Positions 43,766-54,945 of a stretch of DNA of 64,000 nt are shown one piece after another. The stretch covers positions 33,700,361-33,764,360 of the forward strand of contig CM055106.1 in assembly GCA_029204225.1 (NCBI GenBank), given 5' to 3'. Numbering within the stretch: the first letter of the stretch is position 1; each line of letters begins with the position of its first letter. The stretch comes from Diphasiastrum complanatum. Its lineage: Eukaryota; Streptophyta; Lycopodiopsida; Lycopodiales; Lycopodiaceae. A model generated the notes under the pieces. That model worked only from the letters and a program-made list of their open reading frames with translations, had not been told where the DNA came from and did not search any database. Made by a program: the position numbers and the translations under genes.

Positions 43766-44622
43766 TAATATGACAATGAGATGCAGATCAACTCTAAGTT
43801 GACATGGATTTTTCATATGTCTCAAAAATCCTAAACTATTGTACAAGGGAATCTGAAGATGGATAGATGAATGAAAATGTGTTCTGGAGATGCTCTACAG
43901 AAAACTCTTGTGCAGTAGCTATTCCTCATGTAAAAATCAATCACACAAAATAGACGAAGAGAAACAAAGAAATAAACAAACATTACAGAGAGTGAGAACT
44001 GTATAGCACTTGTCGAACAAAACTTGCATTCATCGACATTGATAATTCACCTTGACACTTGCAAGTTTGCATTGGTTGTAGAGTAATGAGACTTACTCTG
44101 ATATGGTGACACTAACATCTATCATCATGGATAACAGATGTTGTAAGATATAACGTGAGATGCAGGTATGGTTGAGGTACTATGTCCTGAGGACCTCTCT
44201 GAACAAGAGATTCAGAACCGAATCTCTATATGGATTTTCAAATCCTAGATTGATTGTGTATTGGCACATTGGAAATCTTATCAGCATGTGGAAAGACAAA
44301 TAGATTTGAGGTTGTAGAAGGGGAGAAAAACTGTCAATTCCCTGTGGAGGTTGCTCTTGGTTGGACATTGTAGCAGATGACGGAATATCGGTTTCACTTT
44401 CTTTCGACAAGGACTCATTTCATATTAGTGTCTTTTTGCATTATGGTGCTGGTGTATTGGATGGTGATGTAGTAGTTTACAAGAAACCTCTCGATTGAGC
44501 AGCAGGTTTAACTGTTGGTTACTATGGTGCTCGGGTTGTTGTCGTGAAGATCCTATTGTGATTCATAACTGACGTGACGGGCAGGTAGGATCTTAGTTGG
44601 TTGCTTTGGACAGCCTACAAAA
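43766..44622. repeat. Shared block of unknown content, copy 2
   Basis: Counterpart of 21745-22620. A minus-strand frame 44410-44180 starts MSKESETDIPSSATMSNQEQ; a short polar N-terminus of this sort is common in gag proteins, but nothing downstream confirms it. Confidence 0.4.
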
Positions 44623-44625
44623 GCA

Positions 44626-45518
44626 ATGAATTGGCCGTTGACACCAATCTTGCCGCTTGCACCATTTGAGAAGTGGGGGATTGACTTTGTCGGTCCAATC
44701 AAACCTGTCACCCGACATACAAAATGTCATTATATTTTAGTTGCCACAGATTGTGCTACCAAAAACGTTGAAGCAGAGGCGACGAAACAAAACGATGCGA
44801 AAACTGTCGCGACGTTCTTATTCAAAAGTATAATCAGAAGATATGGTTGTCCACTTGAACTAGTAAGTGACCGAGAAACACATTTTCTAAATGATACGAT
44901 ACGGTTGCTGACAACCTATTTCCTGATCAAACACAGAAAAACTACACCGTATAGTCCAAAAGAAAACGGGTTGAAAGAAAGAGCTAATGGAATCTTATGT
45001 AAGATCCTGACTAAAATAACTATTGCACATGCAACAGATTGGGATCAGAAACTACCATCAGTTCTCTAGGCTTATCGCAACACAGAGAAAATCACGACGA
45101 AACAGACACCATATTTCCTTACATACGGTATGCATCCTATCTTGCCAATTGAATTCGGGGTGAAAACCTTTCATATTCAAGCTCAATGAACAGATGTAGG
45201 ATTAATAAACGAAAGGTTGACTGATATTGAAGAACTAGCTGAAGCTCGAGTGACTTCACAAAAACTAACGGAGGAAATCCAGAAACAAATAAAGGAAAAA
45301 TATGACAGTCATATAAAAAAATGTGATCTTAAAACTGATGATTATGCGCTGATATATGATAGTCGCCATCAAAAGTTCCTTGGAAAACTCCATATGTGAT
45401 GGCTTGGACCGTATAAAGTCATAGAGGTGTTTGACAATGGTTATGTGCAACTTCAATCACTTGAAGTTGAACTATTACCGACACGTATTAACGGGTCCAG
45501 ACTGAAGAAATACTACCT
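44626..45518 (+). pseudogene. Gypsy H2 integrase (partial)
   Basis: MNWPLTPILPLAPFEKWGID onward, open to 45069 (TAG), then further in the same domain with a stop near 45188 and TGA near 45396. DDE residues present: GIDFVGP, LVSDRETH; the third acidic block reads NGLKERANG. C-terminal RINGSRLKKYYL ends at 45518. Equivalent to H1 22629-23522. Confidence 0.85.
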
Positions 45519-46315
45519 TTGACCAGAATTTTTTTATTTTTTCTTATTATTTTCTAGTATTTTTCTGAAAATAATCACAAATTTTCTTTTATCTTGTCTA
45601 AATTTTTTTCGCGACATTTCTTTATTTTATTTTTATTTTTATTTTTTTTATTTTCTTTTCTTTCTAGAAATTTTCAAGAATTTTTAAAAGTATTTTCGCG
45701 AATTTTTTTTTTTGTGACACTAAAATTGTTAATCATTTTTTTGTAAATCGCTTTCGAGAATTTTTCTAGCATTATCTCCAGTTTTTCGAGAAATTTTCTA
45801 GTATGTTGCTAAAATTTTCGAGAAATTTTCGTGAGTTTCTGTACATTTGTTTTTTTTTAAGATCCTTCGAAAAAGTTTCGCGAAACTTTCTAGAATCTTT
45901 CTAGCATATTTTTGAGAATCTTTAGAGAATCTCTCGACCTACTTTTTGTATCCCTCCATTAAAGATGATGGCCACGTGATCATCATTATTCACACGTGTG
46001 TATGCTCACAGATATTGTTATTCCTTAATTTTTTTTTTTACTACAAACGGTCTTCCTTCATTAAAGATCTGGCAAATTATAGTTTCAAACATTGAGCCAT
46101 GCACGTCCTCCATAAATGGAAGTGATAGATGTCAAGTCACCATGCCATGTCATCATCCCTACCACACCGATACTGCTTATCAGAGTTATTTTTCATTTTT
46201 TCTCTTTACACTTTCTACCTACGAAATGTATGCTTTCCTGCACTCACTCTTTGCGATCAAAGCACCTTTTTGCGAACTATTGCGATCCACGAAGGTATCG
46301 TTCAACATTCGAACA
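45519..46315 (+). promoter_or_regulatory. AT-rich spacer and candidate ORF3 promoter (H2)
   Basis: Spacer with TTTCTAGAA, TTTTTCGAGAAATTTTC and the palindrome GTTTCGCGAAAC (about 45875-45886), followed by G-box-like GGCCACGTGATC and CACACGTGTG around 45972-46000, and a TATA-like CCATAAATGG near 46111. ORF3 begins at 46316. The arrangement parallels 23523-24341. Function is inferred. Confidence 0.3.
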
Positions 46316-48040
46316 ATGGCTTCCACATCAGATTCGAGCTCTAATATCATTTGGAAAGCACGCGCAGGAATCCGCCTGGCATCCATCCAGTCCTTTTTGG
46401 ATCGATGCAGGTTGGGTGATTTGAAAGTGGACCCCTCTATCATCCTCTCTGAAGTCAGTACTGAATTCGTGAACTCTATTTATTCAATTTCGGAGGTGGA
46501 CTTCAAAGTTCACGTACGAGGCCAACTCTTCACTATTACTGAAGACCTGTTCTGCACAGCTCTCGGATTACCTCTCGATGGGAGGCTGCTTTCAACTAAC
46601 AAAGATTCGGTGGACGAAGCTGCCCACTTCTTAAGCAATTGTTTTGTACCCACGAAGGGGTACAAAATCTCTATGATCTGAGATACAACATTCAAGTTGT
46701 TTTGTAAATATGCAAACCAAGCAATCTTTACGGATGCGGATGCTACCATTTCAGTTCAAAATTTTGGGTATATATTAGATGCTTTTGCGGGTACTTCAGT
46801 GTGCTTTGGCGTTATCACATACAAAGCCTTTTTGTGCTGGATTAAGCACCAAAAGTTTTCTAGAGTTGGAGCCCATGTATCTCGACTCTGCGCTCATTTT
46901 GACATATTGAGCGATCAAGAGAAAACCATGCTGACAGGAAGATTGTTGGTTCCCAAGCCAATAGATCTTTCCAGCATCTTTTTTATACCTATTCCGGTTC
47001 CAATCGATGCTGCACCAACAGTCAAAGTAGCAGCCACCACTGTTATGGAGAGTGAAGGTGTGGCAATGGACACCGATGGAGCTGCTGCTACTGTGGATTC
47101 TTCAAAGCCAGCATTTGCTTCCACATCTCAGAAGCAGCCGAGTGCATCCACCTCTGAGGATGACGCAACCCAGTCCGATACATCAGACAAGGGACACATA
47201 GTTGTTGAAGGCGACACTAGAGCACATGTGGCAGATGACGAAGAATCAGACGACCAGCCCCAATGGTTTCGATCCATGACTGAGAAAGCCAAGGACCTTG
47301 TGGCTGAAGTATATGAGTTCGATAGGTACCACCGTCAACTCACAATGCAGCTTATCACCTCAGAGAGGAAATCACTCGACTCTCTGAAGGAGTCCTTTGA
47401 GAAGATCGATTTGCTCGAATCATACAACACGAAGCTGATCGAACAACATCGTTCCCTCGAAACACAGCTTCAGACTTTAATAAAGGAAGCTGATTCTTTG
47501 AAGCAGACCAATAAGGCGATTTAGGCCAAGTCTAACAATTTTCAGACTCAAAATGATTCTCTGAAGCAGCAACTTTTGGCTGCAAATCAACATAATGTCA
47601 CACTCCAGAAACATCTTCAGGAGGAGCGAATGACAAGATTAAAGGCAGAAGCTGCTTTGTCCCTAAGCACCACAGTAGGGTCAATAATTGTCGATCTCAC
47701 GAAGCTGAACCAGCTCCAAGGCCAGATGCTCGACATCTACTCAGCCAAACTGAATGCGGCAAAATCAGTCGAAGGTATGTGCTGACAGATTCCGTGCATT
47801 TGCTGATCGCTTCTGAAAATGGTGTCCACATGTTTTTAATATTGAGTTGCAATGGCGTGTGGATTACATGATGCTACCAGACACAATAGGCATCGCCTTC
47901 GACGATTGGAAGCGACTGTGTGAGAAGGACGACTTTCTCTAATTATGGGCCTAGCTCACTATCGAGCAAAAAGGATGTCTCTGCTGGGGCATAATCCAGG
48001 GTAAATTCCAGGTTGTACCTTTTGGATTTGAGGAAGGGGA
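46316..48040 (+). pseudogene. Gypsy H2 ORF3: extra 3' gene
   Basis: Starts MASTSDSSSNIIWKARAG. One frame runs 490 codons to 47785 with two stops (TGA 46679-46681, TAG 47522-47524), then the C-terminal block continues in another frame to about 48030. Residues 1-240: globular, with VHVRGQLFTITEDLFCTALG and GLPLDGRLL, FGYILDAFAG, HFDILSDQEKTML; then an acidic Ser/Thr linker; then a coiled coil (about residues 340-460). No membrane segment or protease site seen. It occupies the place where Athila-like gypsy elements carry an env-like ORF, but does not look like an envelope protein. Confidence 0.65.
48030..48040 (+). promoter_or_regulatory. Polypurine tract of gypsy H2
   Basis: GAGGAAGGGGA followed by TATC and the first LTR of the array. 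It ties the H element with ORF3 to this LTR family. Confidence 0.7.
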
Positions 48041-48044
48041 TATC

Positions 48045-49302
48045 TGATGCCACGAAAATGTTAAATAATAAATATCAAGATAAATATGGCATGATATACT
48101 CGAAAATGAAGATATGAGCTGGATAAGTATAAATCATGAAGAGGCCTAAGTCATTTTTCGGAAATATATCTCCTAAGTACTTGCCTTGTAATTAAGGGCA
48201 AGACCTTTTAAAGGAAAAGACATTTTCTTGGACAACCTTTACTAGGTTGTCCATACGAAACGACTAGATACGAAAAAGACATGATAAACTAGAGTAATTT
48301 GAAGTCATAGTTAAGTATACCTCTTATGGTATAGGTGAACGTATTCTCAGTCTAATCATTAACTAGACCCTTTCGCAGGAGCGACGCACCTGCTGTTTTA
48401 GAGGTGTGTTTGTTCGCCCTGTACAACATATATTGATCTCACACTTCAGTCTCAATCATTGAGAGAGAAGAGTTTATGCTTATGTAAGAGATTGAAGAAG
48501 TGAATAGAGTTCTGTGAGTTATTCTCTCTTATCTCTATTCTTCGCACTGTTGAGTGTGAGTGATCTGGAGTCTGCTAACAATCTATAATGCATTTCATGA
48601 ATTTCTCTCTGATAAGACAGACGCTCTAGTGCATTACAGTCGTTTGCTGAGTTTCCGTAAAGCATGCTCTAAGGAACTATCTTTAAACCATCTTATTCGT
48701 CTGTAGTGAATACTTTCTTTTTGGCACTCGAATAACGAATATCTTTGGTACAGTCTAGCACGATCATTGAATAAAGTTGTATGTATACATATGAGATGAT
48801 AGTTCCTGTCTGAAGAATTAAGTCTCTGATCTGTCTTCCTGATCGGCATTGACATAAGTTTCTAACGTATTCTAAAACTCTTCGTGTTCTTTAACCATTA
48901 AATTGGACTTTAGTTGTTGAGGACTTCTGTTTAGAAACGAATAGTTCGCGAACGCGATTAATTAATTGTCTGTACAGTTGTGAATAGATCGAACAATTCT
49001 CGATTGTTGACACCTTAATCAGTCAGATTGTAGTACCGTTGTACTACTCTGATAACATCTCATTTGTAGAATGCGCTTCATCCAATTCGATAGAGGCCAA
49101 ATTGTTATTCTGAATTTATTAACACTATTCATCTCAAATATAAGTAATACTGGCTACTTTTTAATGTCTGTCGACAACCAGAATAACACTCGAAACCACT
49201 TGCCATAATTGTACCAAAAACATAACTTTCTAATGTTGTCCTCTGTGGGAACGACATTATTTCCTATAAAATCTATATTAACCTTGTTGGTATAGTACGA
49301 CA
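48045..49302 (+). repeat. Gypsy LTR 1 of the tandem array
   Basis: Starts TGATGCCACGAAAATG, ends GGTATAGTACGACA, 1258 bp. It is the 3' LTR of gypsy H2, since PPT and ORF3 precede it. Divergent from LTR 3 and 4 at the start (GATGCC against GATGTC). Confidence 0.88.
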
Positions 49303-49308
49303 TATATC

Positions 49309-50583
49309 TGATGCCACGAAAATGTTAAATATTAAATATCAACATAAATATGGCATGATATACTCGAAAATGAAGATATGACCTGGATAAGTATAAATCA
49401 TGAAGAGGCCTAAGTCATTTTTTGGGAATATCTCTCCCAAGTACTTGCCTTGTAATTAAGGGAAAGACCTTTTAAAGGAAAATACATTGTCTTGGACAAC
49501 CTTTACTAGGTTGTCCATACGAAACAACTAGATATGAAAAGACATTATAAACTAGATACAAAAAGACATTATAACTTTAACTCGTAGTTAAGTATACCTC
49601 TTATGGTATAGGTGAACGTATTCTCAGTCTAATCGTTAACTAGACCCTTTCGCGGGAGCGACGCACCTGTTGTTTTAGAGGTGTGTTTGTTCATCCCGTA
49701 GAACATATATTGATCTCACACTTCAGTCTCGATCATCGAGAGAGAAGAGTTTATGCTTATGTAAGAGATTGAAGAAGTGAATAGAGTTCTGTGAGTTATT
49801 CTCTCTTATCTCTGTTCTTCACACTGTTGAGTGTGAGTGATCTGGAGTCTGCTAACAATCTCTAATGCATTTCATGAATTTCTCTCTGATCAGACAGACG
49901 CTCTAGTGCATTATAGTCCTTTGTTGAGTTTCCATAAAGCATGCTCTAAGGAACTGTCTTTAAACCATCTTATTTGTCTGTCGTGAATACTTTCTTTTCG
50001 GCACTCGAATAACGAATATCTTTGGTACAGTCTAGCACAATCATTGAATAAAGCTGTATGTATACATATGAGATGATAGTCCCTATATGAAGAATTAAGT
50101 CTCTGATCTGTCTTCCTGATTGGCATTGACATAAGTTTCTAACGTATTCTAAAACTCTTCGTGTTCTTTAACCATTAAGTTGGACTTTAGTTGTTGAGGA
50201 CTTCTGTTTAGAAACGAATAGTTTGCGAACGCGATTAATTAATTGTCTACACAGTCGTGAATAGATCAAACAATTCTCGATTCTCTGTTGACACCTTAAT
50301 CAGTCAGAGTGTAGTACCGTTGTACTACTCTGATAACATCTCATTTGTAGAATGCGCTTCATCCAATTCAATAGAGGCCAGATTGTTGTTCTGAATTTAT
50401 TAACACTACCCATCTCAAATATAAGTAATACTGGCTACTTTTTAATGTCTGTCGACAACCAGAATAACACTCAAAACCACTTGCCATAATTGTACCAAAA
50501 ACATAACTTTCTAATGCTGTCCTCTGTGGGAACGACATTATTTACTATAAAATCTATATTAACCCTGTTGGTATAGTACGACA
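49309..50583 (+). repeat. Gypsy LTR 2 of the tandem array
   Basis: Same ends, 1275 bp; separated from LTR 1 by TATATC only. A partial duplication of an AACTAGATA..AAAGACATTATAA stretch near 49525-49570 accounts for the extra length. Confidence 0.9.
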
Positions 50584-50589
50584 TATATG

Positions 50590-51849
50590 TGATGTCACGA
50601 AAATGTTAAATATTAAATATCAACATAAATATGGCATGATATACTTGAAAATGAAGATATGACCTGGATAAGTATAAATCATGAAGAGTCCTAAGTCATT
50701 TTTTGGGAATATCTCTCCTAAGTACTTTCCTTGTAATTAAGGACAAGACCTTTTGAAGGAAAAGACATTTTCTTGGACAACCTTTACGAGGTTATCCATA
50801 CGAAACGACTAGATACGAAAAGACATTATAAACTAGAGTAACTTTAACTCATAGTTAAGTATACCTCTTATGGTATAGGTGAACGTATTCTCAGTCTAAT
50901 CGTTAACTAGACCCTTTCGCGGGAGTGACACACCTATTGTTTTAGAGGTGTGTTTGTTCATCCCGTAGAACATATATTGATCTCACACTTCATTCTCGAT
51001 CATCGAGAGAGAATAATTTATGCTTATGTAAGCGATTGAAGAAGTGAATAGAGTTTTGTGAGTTATCTCTCTTATCTCTTTTCTTCGCACTGTTGAGTGT
51101 GAGTGATCTGGAGTCTGCTAACAATCTATAATGCATTTCATGAATTTTTCTCTGATCAGACAGACGCTCTAGTGCATTACAGTAGTTTGCTGAGTTTCCG
51201 TAAAGCATGCTCTAAGGAACTGTCTTTAAACCATCTTATTCGTCTGTCGTGAATACTTTCTTTTCGGCACTCGAATAACGAATATCTTTGGTACAGTCTA
51301 GCATGATCATTGAATAAAGTTGTATGTATACATATGAGATGATAGTCCCTGTTTGAAGAATTAAGTCTTTGATCTGTCTTCCTGATTGGCATTGACATAA
51401 GTTTCTAACGTATTCTAAAACTCTTCGTGTTCTTTAACCATTAAGTTGGACTTTAGTTGTTGAGGACTTCTGTCGAGAAACGAATAGCTCACGAACGGGA
51501 TTAACTAATTGTCTACATAGTCGCGAATACATCAAACAATTCTCGATTCTCTGTTGACACCTTAATCAGCCAGAGTGTAGTACCGTTGTACTACTCTGAT
51601 AACATCTCATTTGTAGAACGTGCTTCATCCAATTCGATAGAGGCCAGATTGTTGTTCTGAATTTATTAACACTACCCATCCCAAATATAAGTAATATTGG
51701 TTACTTTTTAATGTCTGTCGACAACCATAATAACAGTCGAAACCACTTGCCATAATTGTACCAAAAACATAACTTTCTAACGCTGTTCTCTGTGGGAACG
51801 ACATTATTTACTATAAAATCTATATAAACCCTGTTGGTATAGTACGACA
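50590..51849 (+). repeat. Gypsy LTR 3 of the tandem array
   Basis: 1260 bp, starts TGATGTCACG, separated from LTR 2 by TATATG. Shares with LTR 4 the variants CATTCTCGATCATCGAG and AATAGCTCACGAACG, so these two look like the most recent duplicates. Confidence 0.9.
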
Positions 51850-51855
51850 TATATG

Positions 51856-53116
51856 TGATGTCACAAAAATGTTAAATATTAAATATCAACATAAATATGG
51901 CATGATATACTCGAAAATGAAGATATGAGCTGGATAAGTATTAATCATGAAGAGGTCTAAGTCATTTTTTGGGAATATCTCTCCTAAGTACTTTCCTTGT
52001 AATTAAGGACAAGACCTTTTAAAGGAAAAGACATTTTCTTGGACAACCTTTACTAGGTTGTCCATACGAAACGACTAGATATGAGAAGACATTATAAACT
52101 AGAGTAACTTTAACTCATAGTTAAGTATACCTCTTATGGTATAGGTGAACGTATTCTCAGTCTAATCGTCAACTAGACCCTTTTGTGGGAGCGACACACC
52201 TATTGTTTTAGAGGTGTGTTTGTTCGTCCCGTAGAACATATATTGATCTCACACTTCATTCTCGATCATCGAGAGAGAAGAGTTTATGCTTACGTAAGAG
52301 ATTGAAGAAGTGAATAGAGTTCTGTGAGTTATTCTCTCTTATCTCTTTTCTTCGCACTGTTGAGTGTGAGTGATCTGGAGTCTGCTAACAATCTATAACG
52401 CATTTCATGAATTTCTCTCTGATCAAAGAGACGCTCTAGTGCATTACAGTCGTTTGCTGAGTTTCCGTAAAGCATGCTCTAAGGAACTGTCTTTAAACCA
52501 TCTTATTCGTCTGTCGTGAATACTTTCTTTTCGGCTCTCGAATAACGAATATCTTTGGTATAGTCTAGCATGATCATTGAATAAAGTTGTATGTATACAT
52601 ATGAGATGATAGTCCCTGTCTGAAAAATTAAGTCTCTAATCTGTCTTCCTGATTGGCATTGACATAAATTTCTAACGTATTCTAAAACTCTTCGTGTTCT
52701 TTAACCATTAAGTTGGACTTTAGTTGTTGAGGACTTCTGTCGAGAAACGAATAGCTCACGAACGCGATTAATTAATTGTGTACATAGTCACGAATACATC
52801 AAACAATTCTCGATTCTCTGTTGACACCTTAATCAGCCAGAGTGTAGTACCGCTGTACTACTCTGATAACATTTCATTTGTAGAACGTGCTTCATCCAAT
52901 TCGATAGAGGCCAGATTGTTGTTCTGAATTTGTTAACACTACCCATCCCAAATATAAGTAATACTGGTCACTTTTTAATGTCTGTCAACAACCATAATAA
53001 CACTCAAAACCACTTGCCATAATTGTACCAAAAACATAACTTTCTAACGCTGTCCTCTGTGGGAACGACATTATTTACTATAAAATGTATATTAACCCTG
53101 TTGGTATAGTACGACA
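51856..53116 (+). repeat. Gypsy LTR 4 of the tandem array, 5' LTR of element F
   Basis: 1261 bp, separated from LTR 3 by TATATG, ends GTACGACA and is followed by TATACCAATTTT and a PBS, so it is the functional-type 5' LTR of the gag-bearing element F. Confidence 0.9.
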
Positions 53117-53128
53117 TATACCAATTTT

Positions 53129-53146
53129 TGGCACCGTTGTCGGGGA
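53129..53146 (+). promoter_or_regulatory. Primer-binding site of gypsy F
   Basis: TGGCACCGTTGTCGGGGA, two substitutions from the TGGCGCCGTTGCCGGGGA used by Athila/Tat-like plant gypsy elements and seen intact in gypsy E. Confidence 0.85.
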
Positions 53147-53198
53147 TAGTTTAGAAAAGTTATAAGAAATCTGACAAATCCATTTCCATCTCTAGTGT

Positions 53199-54185
53199 AT
53201 GTCAGATAGATAATCCAGATTAGAATGATATTGTAAGCTTAGAGAAGAATTTTACGAAGACAAAGTGAGAATACTAGTTGAAAAAATCTAGACGAAATCA
53301 CTGCCCAGTTACTTAAACTCCTAATTAACTTCGGTATGGAGGGTCCTGCTGCACGTTTCACTTCTATTTCCAAAATTAAATACGATTATTTTAAAGGGAC
53401 TTCTTCCGATGATGCAGATAGCTATGTCTCACAATTTGAGTCAATCGCTAGTGCGAATAATGAGGGAACTGACGTAGACAAACTACGAATTTTCTTTGGT
53501 CTGCTAAGAAAGCAGGCACGCATATGGTACAGTCAAGTTGAACCAGGCCGTGTAGAAACCTGGTACTTGCTGAAAGAGGCAATCTGAACCAGTTCAGAGA
53601 GATCGGTTACAAATCTTGAATTCTTGGACATCTGAACAATGTTCAGAAGAAGAGTAAAGAATCCCTTCGCAAATATACACGTAACGTTAAAAATCTCAGA
53701 GGAAAACTAACCGGTGTATATCCCGTAGATATGCAGATCGAATGGTTTTTGGCTGGTTTACCACCAAAGATTGATCGGTATTATAGACAAGGGGATATAC
53801 CTCCTTAGCAGCAGTAATAGCTAGTGCCAAAAATTTCGAGACCTAGAAACTACCACGAAAGCTACGATCGACAAAGAAATCTTGAAAGTCGAATATGGAT
53901 TCTAGTGACAACGATGAAGATTCAGATTCAGATTCAAGTACGAGTTCTTCAAGCTCAAAATTTGAAAGCAGCGATTCATCTAAATCAGAAGTTGACAAAG
54001 GAGAGAGAAAGAATAAACGATAAATTAAATGAAAGGACGACACGAAAGTTGTCGAGGATAAGTCGTCAACTTCTAAAGTTTAAAAGCTTTGGAAGAGTAA
54101 TATGGCTGACCTTAATAAAAATTTTAATGACTTGAAAGTGCAGATCTCTGAAGTTGCAGATAAAAGACCAAAAGCGTTGATGGTT
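53199..54185 (+). pseudogene. Gypsy F gag (decayed, truncated)
   Basis: Starts ATG at 53199 (MSDR, stop). The best part is MEGPAARFTSISKIKYDYFK and WYSQVEPGRVETWYLLKEA (53336-53587), the retrotransposon gag core as in gypsy E. Later: YTRNVKNLRGKLTGVYPVDM, WFLAGLPPKIDRYYRQGD, then a Ser/Asp-rich acidic stretch and KVQISEVADKRPK. Several shifts and stops. It ends at about 54185 against the 3' side of gypsy E, which points the other way. Confidence 0.82.
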
Positions 54186-54253
54186 ATTGCCTTCAAGTAT
54201 TTGAAAACATCAGATACAGCATCACATAGGTAAAAGATTTGGAAAAGAACTCT

Positions 54254-54814
54254 TTAGTCTTGATACATCTCGTCATATAATTGCTGAGCGAGGTCTAAAT
54301 CCCTTTGACATTCGAGTAACAATAGTTTTTCTCGAGAACGAGAGTATCTGCCAATAGCAAGATTTCCGAATTCTTCTAAATGTATCGGAAGAAGAGTGCC
54401 AGCAAATAATTCTTGTACTAATTTGACATCTTCCTCCGAATCGTTCCTTAATCTGATCTCTCGAAAGAATCGTGCTGAATGCTGTAAATAATTACACTTA
54501 ATATACAAATTTTGTACAAAAAATAAGGTCTTTGCTGCAAATGTGCCGAACTGTCGATAAGAATATGTACAAAATAATTTATAAGCACGGGACTTCGTTC
54601 GATCCTGCAGACTGTGTTTGATTTCTGCAAAATATTCAGCAAAATTGCGCTCCCAGTCAATGTAGATTTCATATAGTTCAGGATACGCCATATTTATATT
54701 GATCAGCAAACCCGCATTGTCGAATGCTGCTATGTCCGCACGCTCCGTTGGTTTGTACAGTTCGAATTGATAGTGTCGTCTCCAAAATTGTCGTTTTCGA
54801 TCGTCGACCTCCAA
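54254..54814 (-). CDS. Gypsy E extra 3' ORF, 186 aa
   Basis: Open from MEVDDRKRQFWRRHYQFEL to LAQQLYDEMYQD with no stop. It lies 130 bp after the pol stop, same strand, in the place of an additional ORF of Athila-like elements. Charged and aromatic, mostly helical by appearance (ERNFAEYFAEIKHSLQDR, EKLLLLECQRDLDLAQQLYD), no clear membrane segment. Its segment FELYKPTERADIAAFDNAGL is related to a degenerate stretch at the end of gypsy H1. Function unknown; no start-site support beyond the first ATG, and an upstream part may be spliced or lost. Confidence 0.55.
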   Translation of the reverse strand: MEVDDRKRQFWRRHYQFELYKPTERADIAAFDNAGLLININMAYPELYEIYIDWERNFAEYFAEIKHSLQDRTKSRAYKLFCTYSYRQFGTFAAKTLFFVQNLYIKCNYLQHSARFFREIRLRNDSEEDVKLVQELFAGTLLPIHLEEFGNLAIGRYSRSREKLLLLECQRDLDLAQQLYDEMYQD

Positions 54815-54945
54815 AAATAAATAAATATTAATAAATTCGCAAATAAGACTCGAATGATGTTCGGATGATAGTATTCGAAGGATGTTCGGGTGGTATTCAA
54901 ATGAATGATCGGATGATATTCGAATGAATGATCAGATGATATTTG
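54815..54945 (-). repeat. Short repeats between pol and ORF3 of gypsy E
   Basis: Imperfect repeats of CGAATGAATGATCGGATGAT and ATTCGAAGGATGTTCGG-like units, period about 23, plus strand 54850-54940. This is the position corresponding to the long AT-rich spacer of H. Confidence 0.6.

Noticed and set aside
46316-48040. Calling ORF3 an envelope gene
   Set aside because: No signal peptide, membrane segment, Cys pattern or cleavage site was seen; position alone is not enough.
48634-48855. 73-codon antisense ORFs (MSMPIRKTDQRLNSS..) repeated in the gypsy LTRs
   Set aside because: They recur only because the LTR recurs; they are shortened or broken in the other copies (e.g. 62266-62448) and have no domain. 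Treated as chance ORFs.
48045-53116. Tandem array as a pure assembly artefact
   Set aside because: The four units differ by many substitutions and small indels and have distinct starts (GATGCC or GATGTC), so they are not one sequence repeated; reads should still confirm copy number.
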